From: Haloferax namakaokahaiae
GTDB taxonomy: Archaea > Halobacteriota > Halobacteria > Halobacteriales > Haloferacaceae
Assembly (NCBI RefSeq): GCF_042663225.1
Contig: NZ_JBHTAA010000005.1
Span: forward strand, 248,001-312,000
Reading direction: 5' to 3'
DNA: 64,000 nt
Shown: piece after piece, positions 16,676 to 24,257 of the stretch
Position numbering within the stretch: position 1 is the first letter of the stretch
Layout of the letters: every line of letters starts with the position of its first letter
The notes under the pieces: generated by a model
Told to the model about the DNA's origin: nothing
What the model saw: the letters and a program-made list of their open reading frames with translations, nothing else
The model's database searches: none
Program-made: the position numbers and the translations under genes

Positions 16676-16783
16676 CGTGCAAAAATTAACTCGGTGACGA
16701 ACGAACAGATTCGTGCAAAAGCGAACGCGACTTCCCATAGATTATTATCCTCGCACACGATGTGAACACGAGGTGAACGTCTA
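16676..16783 (+). promoter_or_regulatory. fba promoter, direct repeats and ribosome site
   Basis: ATTATTAT (16741-16748) is a TATA candidate. GAGGTGA (16770-16776) is a strong ribosome site 7 nt before the ATG. Upstream, CGTGCAAAA occurs twice 35 bp apart (16676-16684 and about 16711-16720), followed by A/G-rich GAAC-like sequence, suggesting a regulator site. The aldolase thus has its own promoter. Confidence 0.5.
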
Positions 16784-17776
16784 ATGCCGTTCTACGGCGG
16801 GGAAGAACTCGCCAGTGTATACGATGAGGCGCTCGACGAAGGGTTCGGTCTCGTTGCGAGTAACATCGCAGAGCCGAACGTGATGATGGGGCTGATGGAA
16901 GGTGCCGACCGGATGGATTCGGACCTCTTGCTCCAGATGAGTGGTGGGGCCTGCAAGTTCGCCGGCAACGGCGACCCGGTCGCGGGCCTGCAGGCGATGG
17001 GCACGTACATCGAGACCATCGCCGAGCAGTACGACATCGGGGTCTTTCTGAACATGGACCACCAGACCGACCTCGAACTCATCGAGAAACAGATCGAACT
17101 CGACATCCCGTCGTCCATCATGATCGACGCCTCGCACCACCCGTTCGAGGAGAACGTCGAAACCAGCCGCGAGGTCGTCGAGATGGTCGAAGAGGCCGGC
17201 TCCGACATCCTCGTCGAAGCCGAACTCGGCCAAATCAAGGGTGTCGAAGACGAAATCGAGGCCGAGGAGGCCTTCTACACCGACCCCGAACAGGCCGTCG
17301 AGTTCGTAGACCGGACGGGTGCCGACCTGCTCGCTATCTCGGTCGGAACCCAGCACGGTGTCGCCAAGGGCAAAGACCTCGAACTGCGCCCGGACCTCGC
17401 CCACGACATCCGACAGGCCCTCCGCGACCACGGTCTGGACACGCCGCTCGTCCTCCACGGTTCCTCGGGCGTCCAACCCGACCAACTGCAAGAGATGCTC
17501 CAGCACGGCATCTGTAAGGTCAACAAGGACACGCGCTACCAGTACGAGTACACGCGCACGGCCTACGACCTCTACAGCGAGGACCCGAACGCCATCGTCC
17601 CGCCGGAAGGCGTCGAAGACGCCCGCGACACGTTCTTCAACGAGACCGAGTGGTCGCCGAACAAGGACGTGTTCGACCCCCGCGTCGTCGGCCGCGACAT
17701 CCGCGAACGCATCGCGGACGTTCACGCCGACCTGACGGAAGTCTCGGGCAGCGCCGGCAACTCGCTGTTCAAGTAA
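16784..17776 (+). CDS. fba: Class II fructose-bisphosphate aldolase
   Basis: A 330-residue zinc aldolase that splits fructose 1,6-bisphosphate made by PfkB. Class II features seen: the metal/catalytic segment NMDHQTDLELIEKQIEL, IDASHHPFEENVE, ELGQIKGVED, SVGTQHGVAKG and the phosphate-binding LHGSSGVQPDQL with NKDTRYQY. Haloarchaea also have class I aldolases, so this bacterial-type enzyme next to the PTS fits the fructose-specific modified Embden-Meyerhof route. Spacing from ptfB is 177 bp. Confidence 0.93.
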   Translation: MPFYGGEELASVYDEALDEGFGLVASNIAEPNVMMGLMEGADRMDSDLLLQMSGGACKFAGNGDPVAGLQAMGTYIETIAEQYDIGVFLNMDHQTDLELIEKQIELDIPSSIMIDASHHPFEENVETSREVVEMVEEAGSDILVEAELGQIKGVEDEIEAEEAFYTDPEQAVEFVDRTGADLLAISVGTQHGVAKGKDLELRPDLAHDIRQALRDHGLDTPLVLHGSSGVQPDQLQEMLQHGICKVNKDTRYQYEYTRTAYDLYSEDPNAIVPPEGVEDARDTFFNETEWSPNKDVFDPRVVGRDIRERIADVHADLTEVSGSAGNSLFK

Positions 17777-17900
17777 CGGAGACGGCACTCTGTCGCCACA
17801 TTTCTTCGGTTTCGCATCGCCGACAGCGACTGTGTTGTCGGTTTCGTATTCGTGTGTTCCCGACCAGTCGCTTAAGCCGCTTCGAGACGTGGATACGACT

Positions 17901-18050
17901 ATGCCCCAGATACACCTCGACGAGAACACTATCGGCCGACTCGACGACCTTCGAGAAGAGGACGAAGACTACGACGAACTCATCAACGAACTCATCAACA
18001 TCTATCAGGCGAGCGAACTCACGATGTTCCACGCGGGCGACGAGTACTGA
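17901..18050 (+). CDS. Small acidic protein, unknown (RHH-like start)
   Basis: A 49-residue acidic protein (MPQIHLDENTIGRLDDL with an E/D-rich helix after it). The strand-helix-helix pattern resembles an antitoxin-like or RHH-type small protein, but no toxin is next to it. ATG 17901 is chosen because TTAAG at about 17872-17878 is placed for leaderless initiation. It converges on the next gene. Function unknown. Confidence 0.6.
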   Translation: MPQIHLDENTIGRLDDLREEDEDYDELINELINIYQASELTMFHAGDEY

Positions 18051-18056
18051 ACCGGC

Positions 18057-18500
18057 CTACTCCTGATAGGCGATTCGAACTTGCTCCCACGTGCCCTTGT
18101 TTTCGAGGTGCTCCTGTAGCATGTCGGCGTAGGATTGGGTCATCCGCTCTGCGTCTTCGAGTTTCTCGTCGTGGTCTTTGCTGCCCCCGCCACCGAGACC
18201 GAGTGCGCCCTTGATGGAATCGACGATGCTCCCGCCACCCGACGAGGACTGACCGCCGCCGCCCATCGCACCCATCTGCTTTCGGATGTTGTCGAGTTCC
18301 GGAATTATCATCGGAATCTTCTCGGTATCCGCGACGAGGCGGGCGTTTTCGGGGTCGTCGGCGTTCTCGATTTCGAACTCCGTCGCCGTCATGATAAGCC
18401 CCCACTCCTGACTCGAAAACTGCGAGTTCATCACGTGTTCGTTGAACTCGCGGTCAACTGCCATTCGGTCGCCGACGATGCTGTCGGTCCAGTGTGCCAT
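18057..18500 (-). CDS. Haloarchaeal conserved protein (DUF5799-like)
   Basis: A 147-residue cytoplasmic protein. The N-terminal half (MAHWTDSIVGDRMAVDREF, then QEWGLIMTATEFEIE) is compact; the centre is a Gly/Ser-rich linker (about 78-108) and the end a charged helix (AERMTQSYADMLQEHLE). From memory it resembles haloarchaeal DUF5799; a profile search would settle it. It converges on the small acidic gene and its start is 88 bp from the HAD gene on the other strand. Function unknown. Confidence 0.6.
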   Translation of the reverse strand: MAHWTDSIVGDRMAVDREFNEHVMNSQFSSQEWGLIMTATEFEIENADDPENARLVADTEKIPMIIPELDNIRKQMGAMGGGGQSSSGGGSIVDSIKGALGLGGGGSKDHDEKLEDAERMTQSYADMLQEHLENKGTWEQVRIAYQE

Positions 18501-18588
18501 GGGGACATGTCATCGTCGGACTGGTATCAGGGTTGCGGGAACTCGCCCCCGCACGTGGATTTAATCGCGTGGCTACCCTCTCTCACTC

Positions 18589-19809
18589 ATGGAACGGTAC
18601 GACCTACTGTACCGACTGTACGAGGAGTTCGACGCCGAGTCGGTTCGGGAGTCGCAGGATTTCATCGACCTCCTGCCCCCGCTCGATTCGTCCGTCGCGC
18701 TCTCTCACTGGCAGGCGGTCAACGACGAACTGACCGAGCAGAAAGACCACATCCGGCGCGCCTTCGCCGACGGTGACCGCTACGCCGAACTCGCCGCCCA
18801 CGCCACGCGCGACGAGGCGTTCACCGCACTCGACCTTTATACCAAGTACGGTCGCTCGGTCAACGCGCTCGTCCTCGACGTGGACGAGACGCTGCGCTCT
18901 GCGGGGCGGACGGACAACGAAATCCCCCGCGAAGTGCTCCATCTCCTCACCGAGTTGTACGAGTTGGACGTACCCATCGTCATCTGCACCGGCCAGACGC
19001 TGGAGAACGTCAAGGGGTTCATGATTCAGGGCATGGGGAACACGCTCGTCCACTCGGGGAACTTCAGCATCGTCTACGAGGCGGGCACCGGCGTCTTCAC
19101 GCCGGGCCACGGGTCGGATACGAAGCGACTGCTCTACGAGTCGTTGGACGAGACGGTGCAGTCCGTCTTCGAGGGCGTCCGCGGGGGGGTAATGCGTGAA
19201 CTCCCAGAGAGCCTTCGAGGGGACGTCCACCTCCAGGGCAACGAGTTCAACGTCACGCTGAAACCGAACTTCGAGACCGGAAGCGACGAGGCAGAGCGCG
19301 TCATCGACGAGTCGCTCGTGTTCATGCTGGACCTGTTGGGGAGCGTCGTCACCGACCGCGAAGACGGTTCGACGTGGGCGCGAGCGTACTACGCAGACTC
19401 GGACTCCGAAATCGCCGGCGTGCTCGACGCCTTGGGAGCAGAGACGGGTTCGATAGCCGAAATCCCCGACGACGTGTACGAGACGTTCGAGCGCATCACC
19501 GTCGCCTACTACCACGCCGACGCCGCGGAACTCTCGGCGGTAGCGTTGAACAAGGCCGCGGGCGTCGAAGCGGCGCTCGACGTGCTCGGCATCGACGACC
19601 CATTTATCCTCATGATGGGCGATTCGAAGTCCGACAGGAAAGTGATGGAGTGGGCCGCAGACGGGAAGCGTGGTATCTCTGCGGCACCCGAACACAGTTC
19701 CGAGACGGTCCTCGAACAGGTTCGAAGCACCGACGACCTCGTCTTCGACCGGGGCGATGCGGCCTCGATTCTCCGAACCGTGTACGCGCTCAACCTCCTG
19801 ACGGACTGA
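18589..19809 (+). CDS. HAD-superfamily hydrolase
   Basis: A 406-residue protein with a C-terminal HAD core. Motif I is DVDETL (Asp97 nucleophile, Asp99), motif II is ICTGQTLEN, and motif IV is GDSKSDRKVM (Asp345, Asp349). The long insert between them is a type-II cap, as in sugar or mannosyl phosphatases. About 90 helical N-terminal residues precede the core. The substrate is unknown; a phosphatase role is likely. A TATA-like ATTTAAT 27 bp upstream supports a leaderless start. Confidence 0.75.
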   Translation: MERYDLLYRLYEEFDAESVRESQDFIDLLPPLDSSVALSHWQAVNDELTEQKDHIRRAFADGDRYAELAAHATRDEAFTALDLYTKYGRSVNALVLDVDETLRSAGRTDNEIPREVLHLLTELYELDVPIVICTGQTLENVKGFMIQGMGNTLVHSGNFSIVYEAGTGVFTPGHGSDTKRLLYESLDETVQSVFEGVRGGVMRELPESLRGDVHLQGNEFNVTLKPNFETGSDEAERVIDESLVFMLDLLGSVVTDREDGSTWARAYYADSDSEIAGVLDALGAETGSIAEIPDDVYETFERITVAYYHADAAELSAVALNKAAGVEAALDVLGIDDPFILMMGDSKSDRKVMEWAADGKRGISAAPEHSSETVLEQVRSTDDLVFDRGDAASILRTVYALNLLTD

Positions 19810-19875
19810 GTCCGTCCCGGTTCAGCGCGCACGCTCAGAGGGTTGGTACAGAAAAGTGGAACGTGAGGGACCGAC

Positions 19876-20403
19876 TTAGCTGACAGTACACTGGTCACCA
19901 GTGCCTTCGGCCGGTTTTTCTGGCTCTTCAGGGGTGGGAGTTGGAGTCGATTGGTCGTTCGAATCGTCGTCGTCGTCGTCGTTCGACTCTGACTCGTTGT
20001 CGTTGCTGTCGTTGCTGTCGTTACTGTCGGAGTCGTCGTTCGTGTCTTTCGAGGAGGAACTGCTCTTTTTCTTCTTCTTGCTCGAACTGCTCTTTGCGAC
20101 GGGTGTCTGCGTCGTGGTCTCCGTGTCGTTGGCCGCGACGAACTGCTCTTCATCGTCCGGTTCGTCCGTCGGTGTCGGCGTCGAGTCGTCAACGATGACC
20201 GGTTCGTTGTCGTCTTCGTCCGTGTCGGTGTCGGTGTCGTCGGTCACCGCGTCGCCGACGTTTCCGTCGGTGCTTGCGAACGACGCGTCGAACGTCGTGT
20301 CCGTCTCGTCGGTTTGGTCGGGTGCGAACGGCCCACCGATGAGGAACGATGCCCCGACGACGGTGAAGACGACGAACACGATGCCGATGCCCTTGAGACT
20401 CAC
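19876..20403 (-). CDS. Membrane-anchored low-complexity acidic protein
   Basis: A 175-residue protein with one N-terminal hydrophobic segment (GIGIVFVVFTVVGASFLIGG) and no lipobox, so an anchor with an exported tail is likely. The rest is low complexity: Asp/Thr-rich, then SSSSKKKKKSSSSS, then Asn/Asp/Ser repeats and a TPTPTPEEPEKP stretch, ending GDQCTVS. Thr/Ser-rich parts suit O-glycosylation in a surface protein (inference). It is compositionally odd and may vary between strains. Function unknown. Confidence 0.5.
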   Translation of the reverse strand: MSLKGIGIVFVVFTVVGASFLIGGPFAPDQTDETDTTFDASFASTDGNVGDAVTDDTDTDTDEDDNEPVIVDDSTPTPTDEPDDEEQFVAANDTETTTQTPVAKSSSSKKKKKSSSSSKDTNDDSDSNDSNDSNDNESESNDDDDDDSNDQSTPTPTPEEPEKPAEGTGDQCTVS

Positions 20404-21159
20404 GTGCGTACACCTCGCGTCTGGGGTGTCGTGCAGATGAGACTTTGGGTCTCACGGGCACGACGGGCTGTTCCGCGGAACGGTTCTGCAATAGTGGTTG
20501 GTACCATATCCGAGATTCTATTTGATACGAGAGGATTTCGTTACGAATTATCTACCACCGTTCGGCGAAGACTGAAAATTTAGACGGAGTGACGGTCAGT
20601 GAAACACTGAAATTCACGAGAAACCGTCTTTCCGTCCAGCACATATCTCTGGCTTAACTCGGGGATTAACGCGGGAATATCTGCCGTCGAACCGGTAGCA
20701 CACTTGCGTCGGAGAGAAAAGCGTACGAAAAAACGAGACCACGATGGAGTGGGGTGTCGCCGAAGAGAGACCTGTGTAGTGGTTTGCACACGAGTTCGGG
20801 GGCGGACACACCCAAATGGCAGCGGAGTAGCTCAGTGAATGCCCAGTTCAGTTCGTTCGGTCACGCTTCGACCATCACCTCTGTTCGTTCAACGTATCCC
20901 ATGACACGTCTCTCCGTACGGTGGGAACCCTATTCGTTACGTTCTCTCTACCTGACTATCTCGTACTCGTGACTTTCAGGAATTACAGAGTATGTGGGTT
21001 GGTGTGGTCTAACAGACCCAAATTCGGCTTTTCGTGAGACAGCGCCGTGGTTAGTCTGCCAATAGCCGCGTCCAGTCCGGTTTTCATACGGTCTTAACGG
21101 GGTGATACTCAGGAATTTCGACACGCGAGTTATTGTCGTCACGCGGCGTAAGGGACGGG
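20404..21159. other. Gene-poor, lower-GC stretch
   Basis: A 756-bp stretch without a credible gene. It is lower in GC than its neighbours. Short ORFs on both strands (for example 20580-20789 and 20948-21142 on the minus strand) have no haloarchaeal codon bias or recognisable domain. On the minus strand a short run starting near 20900 (MGYVERTEVMVEA) meets a stop at once. It may be a decayed gene or insertion remnant; I see no tRNA or terminal inverted repeats. Confidence 0.4.
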
Positions 21160-21606
21160 ATGACTGCCTCGACAGAACGCATCGTCTCGGTCGCCTCGGA
21201 GTGGCCGGGCGTCGAAACCGCCCCGCACCGATTCGGCGGAACCGAATTTCTCGTCGCGGACAAAGAGATCGGCCACGTCCACCACGCGGGTATCCTCGAT
21301 TTGGCCATCACGCGTCGCGTCCGCGACCTGCTCATCGAGACGGGGCGCTCCGAACCGCACCACGTCCTCCCCGACTCGGCGTGGGTGACCTACCGCGTCC
21401 GCGACGAGACGGACGTAGACGGCGCGCTCCAGATTCTCCGACTCGCGTATCTGTGGCGACTGCTCTCGTTGCGACGACGAAACGTGGACCTCGACCCGCG
21501 ACTGGACGTGGACGCCGACCTCACGGTCCTCGGTCTCCCACCCGAAATCGACCGCCTCACCCGCGACACGTTCACCGACGCGTTCGACTCGCGCGCGTCG
21601 GCCTGA
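21160..21606 (+). CDS. Luciferase-like domain protein (DUF5519 type)
   Basis: A 148-residue protein with WPGVETAPHRFGGTEF, EIGHVHHAGILDLAI, SAWVTYRVRDETDVDGALQILRLAYLW: the pattern of the small family labelled luciferase or DUF5519, found across bacteria and archaea. Conserved His residues in HRFGG and GHVHH may bind metal or ligand. Despite the name, no light-emitting function is known for such proteins. ATG 21160 is taken instead of 21133 because the shorter form matches the domain start. Confidence 0.65.
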   Translation: MTASTERIVSVASEWPGVETAPHRFGGTEFLVADKEIGHVHHAGILDLAITRRVRDLLIETGRSEPHHVLPDSAWVTYRVRDETDVDGALQILRLAYLWRLLSLRRRNVDLDPRLDVDADLTVLGLPPEIDRLTRDTFTDAFDSRASA

Positions 21607-21683
21607 GTGGGTCGAACTCTGAGCGGGTCGGAGTTTTTTCTTTGCCGTGAAACTGCCCACCCGGAGAGCCGCCGCGTCAGAAA

Positions 21684-21692
21684 AACTTTACT
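21684..21692 (+). promoter_or_regulatory. gad promoter
   Basis: AACTTTACT is centred 26-28 bp before ATG 21716, consistent with a leaderless mRNA for the dehydratase and deciding that start against an upstream ATG at 21647. Confidence 0.5.
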
Positions 21693-21715
21693 ACCGTTCG
21701 AGTAAACCACCACTC

Positions 21716-22954
21716 ATGGGTAAGAACTACGCGGACCTTCACGACCCGAACGCGGAGTACACGATGCGTGAACTCTCCGCCGAGACGATGGGCGTGACGG
21801 CGAAGCGCGGCGGCGGCCGCGACGTGGAAATCACCGACGTGCAGACGACGATGGTCGATGGGAACTTCCCGTGGACGCTCGTCCGAATCTCCACCGACGC
21901 GGGCATCGTCGGCACCGGCGAGGCCTACTGGGGCGCGGGCGTCCCCGAACTCATCGAGCGCATGAAACCCTTTATCATCGGCGAGAACCCGCTCGACATC
22001 GACCGCCTGTTCGAGCACCTCGTCCAGAAGATGTCCGGCGAAGGCTCCGTCGAGGGCGTCACCGTCACGGCCATCTCCGGCATCGAAATCGCGCTTCACG
22101 ACCTCGCGGGGAAGATTCTCGAAGTTCCCGCCTACCAACTCCTCGGCGGTAAGTACCGCGACCAAGTTCGTGTCTACTGTGACTGCCACACGGCCGACGA
22201 GGCCGACCCGCAGGCGTGTGCGGACGAAGCAGAGCGCGTCGTCGAAGAACTCGGCTACGACGCACTGAAGTTCGACCTCGACGTTCCCTCGGGTCTCGAA
22301 AAGGACCGCGCGAACCGCCACCTTCGCCCCGGCGAGATTCGCCACAAGGCCGAAATCGTCGAAGCCGTCACCGAGCGCGTCAAGGACCGCGCGGACGTCG
22401 CCTTCGACTGCCACTGGACCTTCTCGGGCGGCAGCGCCAAGCGCCTCGCGGCGGCCATCGAGGACTACGACGTGTGGTGGCTCGAAGACCCCGTCCCGCC
22501 GGAGAACCTCGAAGTCCAAGAGGAGGTCACGAAGTCCACGCTCACGCCCATCACGGTCGGTGAGAACCGCTACCGCGTGACCGAGCTTCGCCGCCTCATC
22601 CAGAACCAAGCGGTGGACATCGTCGCGCCCGACATGCCCAAGGTCGGCGGCATGCGCGAGACGCGCAAAATCGCGGACGTGGCCAACCAGTACTACGTGC
22701 CGGTGGCCATGCACAACGTCTCGTCGCCCATCGCAACAATGGCATCTGCGCACGTCGGAACGTCGATTCCGAACGCGCTGGCAGTCGAGTACCACAGCTA
22801 CCAACTCGGCTGGTGGGAGGACCTCGTCGAAGAGACGGTCATCGAGAACGGCTACATCGAAATTCCCGAACAGCCGGGTCTCGGCCTGACGCTCGACATG
22901 GACGCCGTCGAGGAGCACATGGTCGAAGGCGAGACGTTGTTCGACGAAGCGTAA
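21716..22954 (+). CDS. gad: Gluconate / sugar-acid dehydratase (enolase superfamily)
   Basis: A 412-residue enolase-superfamily enzyme of the mandelate racemase/gluconate dehydratase group. Seen: the capping domain, a Lys in DALKFDLDVPS, metal ligands in FDCHW, WLEDPVP and VGEN, and the catalytic His in PVAMHNVSSP. In Haloferax the orthologous enzyme dehydrates gluconate to 2-keto-3-deoxygluconate in the semi-phosphorylative Entner-Doudoroff pathway. Galactonate or other acids cannot be excluded. The gene's last codons form the first unit of the downstream repeat array. Confidence 0.85.
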   Translation: MGKNYADLHDPNAEYTMRELSAETMGVTAKRGGGRDVEITDVQTTMVDGNFPWTLVRISTDAGIVGTGEAYWGAGVPELIERMKPFIIGENPLDIDRLFEHLVQKMSGEGSVEGVTVTAISGIEIALHDLAGKILEVPAYQLLGGKYRDQVRVYCDCHTADEADPQACADEAERVVEELGYDALKFDLDVPSGLEKDRANRHLRPGEIRHKAEIVEAVTERVKDRADVAFDCHWTFSGGSAKRLAAAIEDYDVWWLEDPVPPENLEVQEEVTKSTLTPITVGENRYRVTELRRLIQNQAVDIVAPDMPKVGGMRETRKIADVANQYYVPVAMHNVSSPIATMASAHVGTSIPNALAVEYHSYQLGWWEDLVEETVIENGYIEIPEQPGLGLTLDMDAVEEHMVEGETLFDEA

Positions 22955-23240
22955 GCGAAGTCGAGCACGTGAGACTCCCGTCTCACGGAGTTCGACGAGG
23001 AGTGAAACGACTCGTCGGGCAAGCAGAGCTTCGCTCTGCGTTGTTTGACGAGGCGTAAGCCGAAGTCAAGCCAGCAAATCTCTGATTTGCGTCGTTCGAT
23101 TGAGCGGAGCGAAATCGAGTACGTGAGCCATTCGACTCCCGGAATTCGATTGAGCGAAGCGAAATCGAGTGAGCCGAACTTTGTTCGGCGCTATTCGACG
23201 AAGCGTAAGGCGAATTCAAGCCTCGATACTCTCGATTTCT
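22940..23240 (+). repeat. Six-unit ~50-bp tandem repeat with variable hairpins
   Basis: Degenerate units start at 22940, 22991, 23044, 23095, 23145 and 23194 (spacing 49-53 bp). A shared block resembles TTCGACGAAGCGTAAG followed by CGAA-TC-AG. Units 1, 2, 3 and 5 then carry different short hairpins: GTGAGAC/GTCTCAC, GCAGAGC/GCTCTGC, GCAAATC/GATTTGC and GCCGAAC/GTTCGGC, all 7-bp stems with 3-4-nt loops. Unit 4 has a TCGATT...AATCGA palindrome. The first unit overlaps the end and stop codon of gad. No ORF is supported here. Confidence 0.8.
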
Positions 23241-23303
23241 AGTACCTACCGACGGCGACCTCCTAGCTAGTTTTTGTCAACTCGCTACGTAGTTTGGTAG
23301 CAC

Positions 23304-24257
23304 ATGCCCGACTACACCATCGACTACGAACTGAGCGACGACGACGAGAACATCCACAACAAGTGGGACAATCGACTCGAACCGCGGGTGACCGTCCAAC
23401 CCGGCGAAGTGGTTCGATTCGAGTGCCGTGACGCGCTGGATAGGCAACTCACTCGGGAATCGACGGTCGAAGACATGGTCAACGCGAGTTTCGACCCGGT
23501 CCATCCGCTGACGGGTCCGGTCGCGGTCGAAGGCGCGGAACCCGGCGACGTGCTCGCGGTCGAGTTCCTCGACTTCGAACACAAAGGCTGGGGCTATACG
23601 GGCTACATGCCGGGCGAGATGGAACTCGGGTTGCTCCACGAGGACTTCGACGGCGCAGGACTGTACATCTGGGACCTCGACGACGAGGTGGCCCACTTCG
23701 CCCACGGAATCGACGTTCCGCTGGATATGTTCCCCGGAATCGCTGGCGTCGCGCCGGCGGCGGATGGCGCGCACAACACACTGCCGCCGCGCGACACCGG
23801 CGGAAACTTCGATATCAAACATCTCACGAAGGGTTCGACGCTCTACCTGCCAATCGAAGTCGAAGGCGCGTTGTTTTCGACCGCCGACTGTCACGCGGCG
23901 CAGGGTGACGGCGAGGTGTGTGTGACCGGCATCGAGGCTCCGATGTTCGTCACCGCCAGATTCGACGTGCTGAAAGACAAGTCCATCGAGCAACCGGAGT
24001 TCGAGACCAACGGGCCGTTTACGCCCACCGGCCGCGACGAACCGATGTACGGGACGACGGGCATCGCCGACGACCTGATGGAGGCGACGAAGAAGGCGGT
24101 TCGGCACATGATTACCCACCTCGAAACCGAGCACGGACTGACTCGCGGCGAGGCCTACATCCTCTGCTCGGCGGCCGTGGATCTCAAAATCAACGAAGTC
24201 GTGGACGCGCCCAACTGGACGGTCTCGGCGTACCTGCCGAAGAGTATCTTCCCCTAA
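23304..24257 (+). CDS. Acetamidase/formamidase family protein
   Basis: A 317-residue amidase of the FmdA/AmdA family that hydrolyses short amides such as formamide or acetamide to ammonia and the acid. Seen: DPVHPLTGPVAVEGAEPGDVL, GWGYTGYMPG, PLDMFPGIAGVAP, HNTLPPRDTGGN, DCHAAQGDGEVC and the late SAAVDLKINEVVD, all typical in order. The cytoplasmic enzyme may supply nitrogen. Its 3' end overlaps the end of galK by 4 bp in a tail-to-tail arrangement. Confidence 0.88.
   Translation: MPDYTIDYELSDDDENIHNKWDNRLEPRVTVQPGEVVRFECRDALDRQLTRESTVEDMVNASFDPVHPLTGPVAVEGAEPGDVLAVEFLDFEHKGWGYTGYMPGEMELGLLHEDFDGAGLYIWDLDDEVAHFAHGIDVPLDMFPGIAGVAPAADGAHNTLPPRDTGGNFDIKHLTKGSTLYLPIEVEGALFSTADCHAAQGDGEVCVTGIEAPMFVTARFDVLKDKSIEQPEFETNGPFTPTGRDEPMYGTTGIADDLMEATKKAVRHMITHLETEHGLTRGEAYILCSAAVDLKINEVVDAPNWTVSAYLPKSIFP

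Noticed and set aside
20580..20789. 69-residue minus-strand ORF as a transposase end
   Set aside because: It has a Cys/Thr/Arg mix and no transposase motif, and no terminal inverted repeats flank it; left as part of the gene-poor island.
20818..20890. tRNA-like sequence (GTAGCTCAG-type D-arm)
   Set aside because: A D-arm-like word is present, but no acceptor pairing, anticodon arm or TTCGA-type T-arm follows at the right spacing.
22940..23240. CRISPR array
   Set aside because: Units are degenerate, have no unique-length spacers, and the variable part is itself palindromic; no cas genes are near.
22983..23242. Short ORFs inside the repeat array
   Set aside because: They arise from the repeats (both strands give similar S-S-N/E-S motifs) and have no independent start signals.
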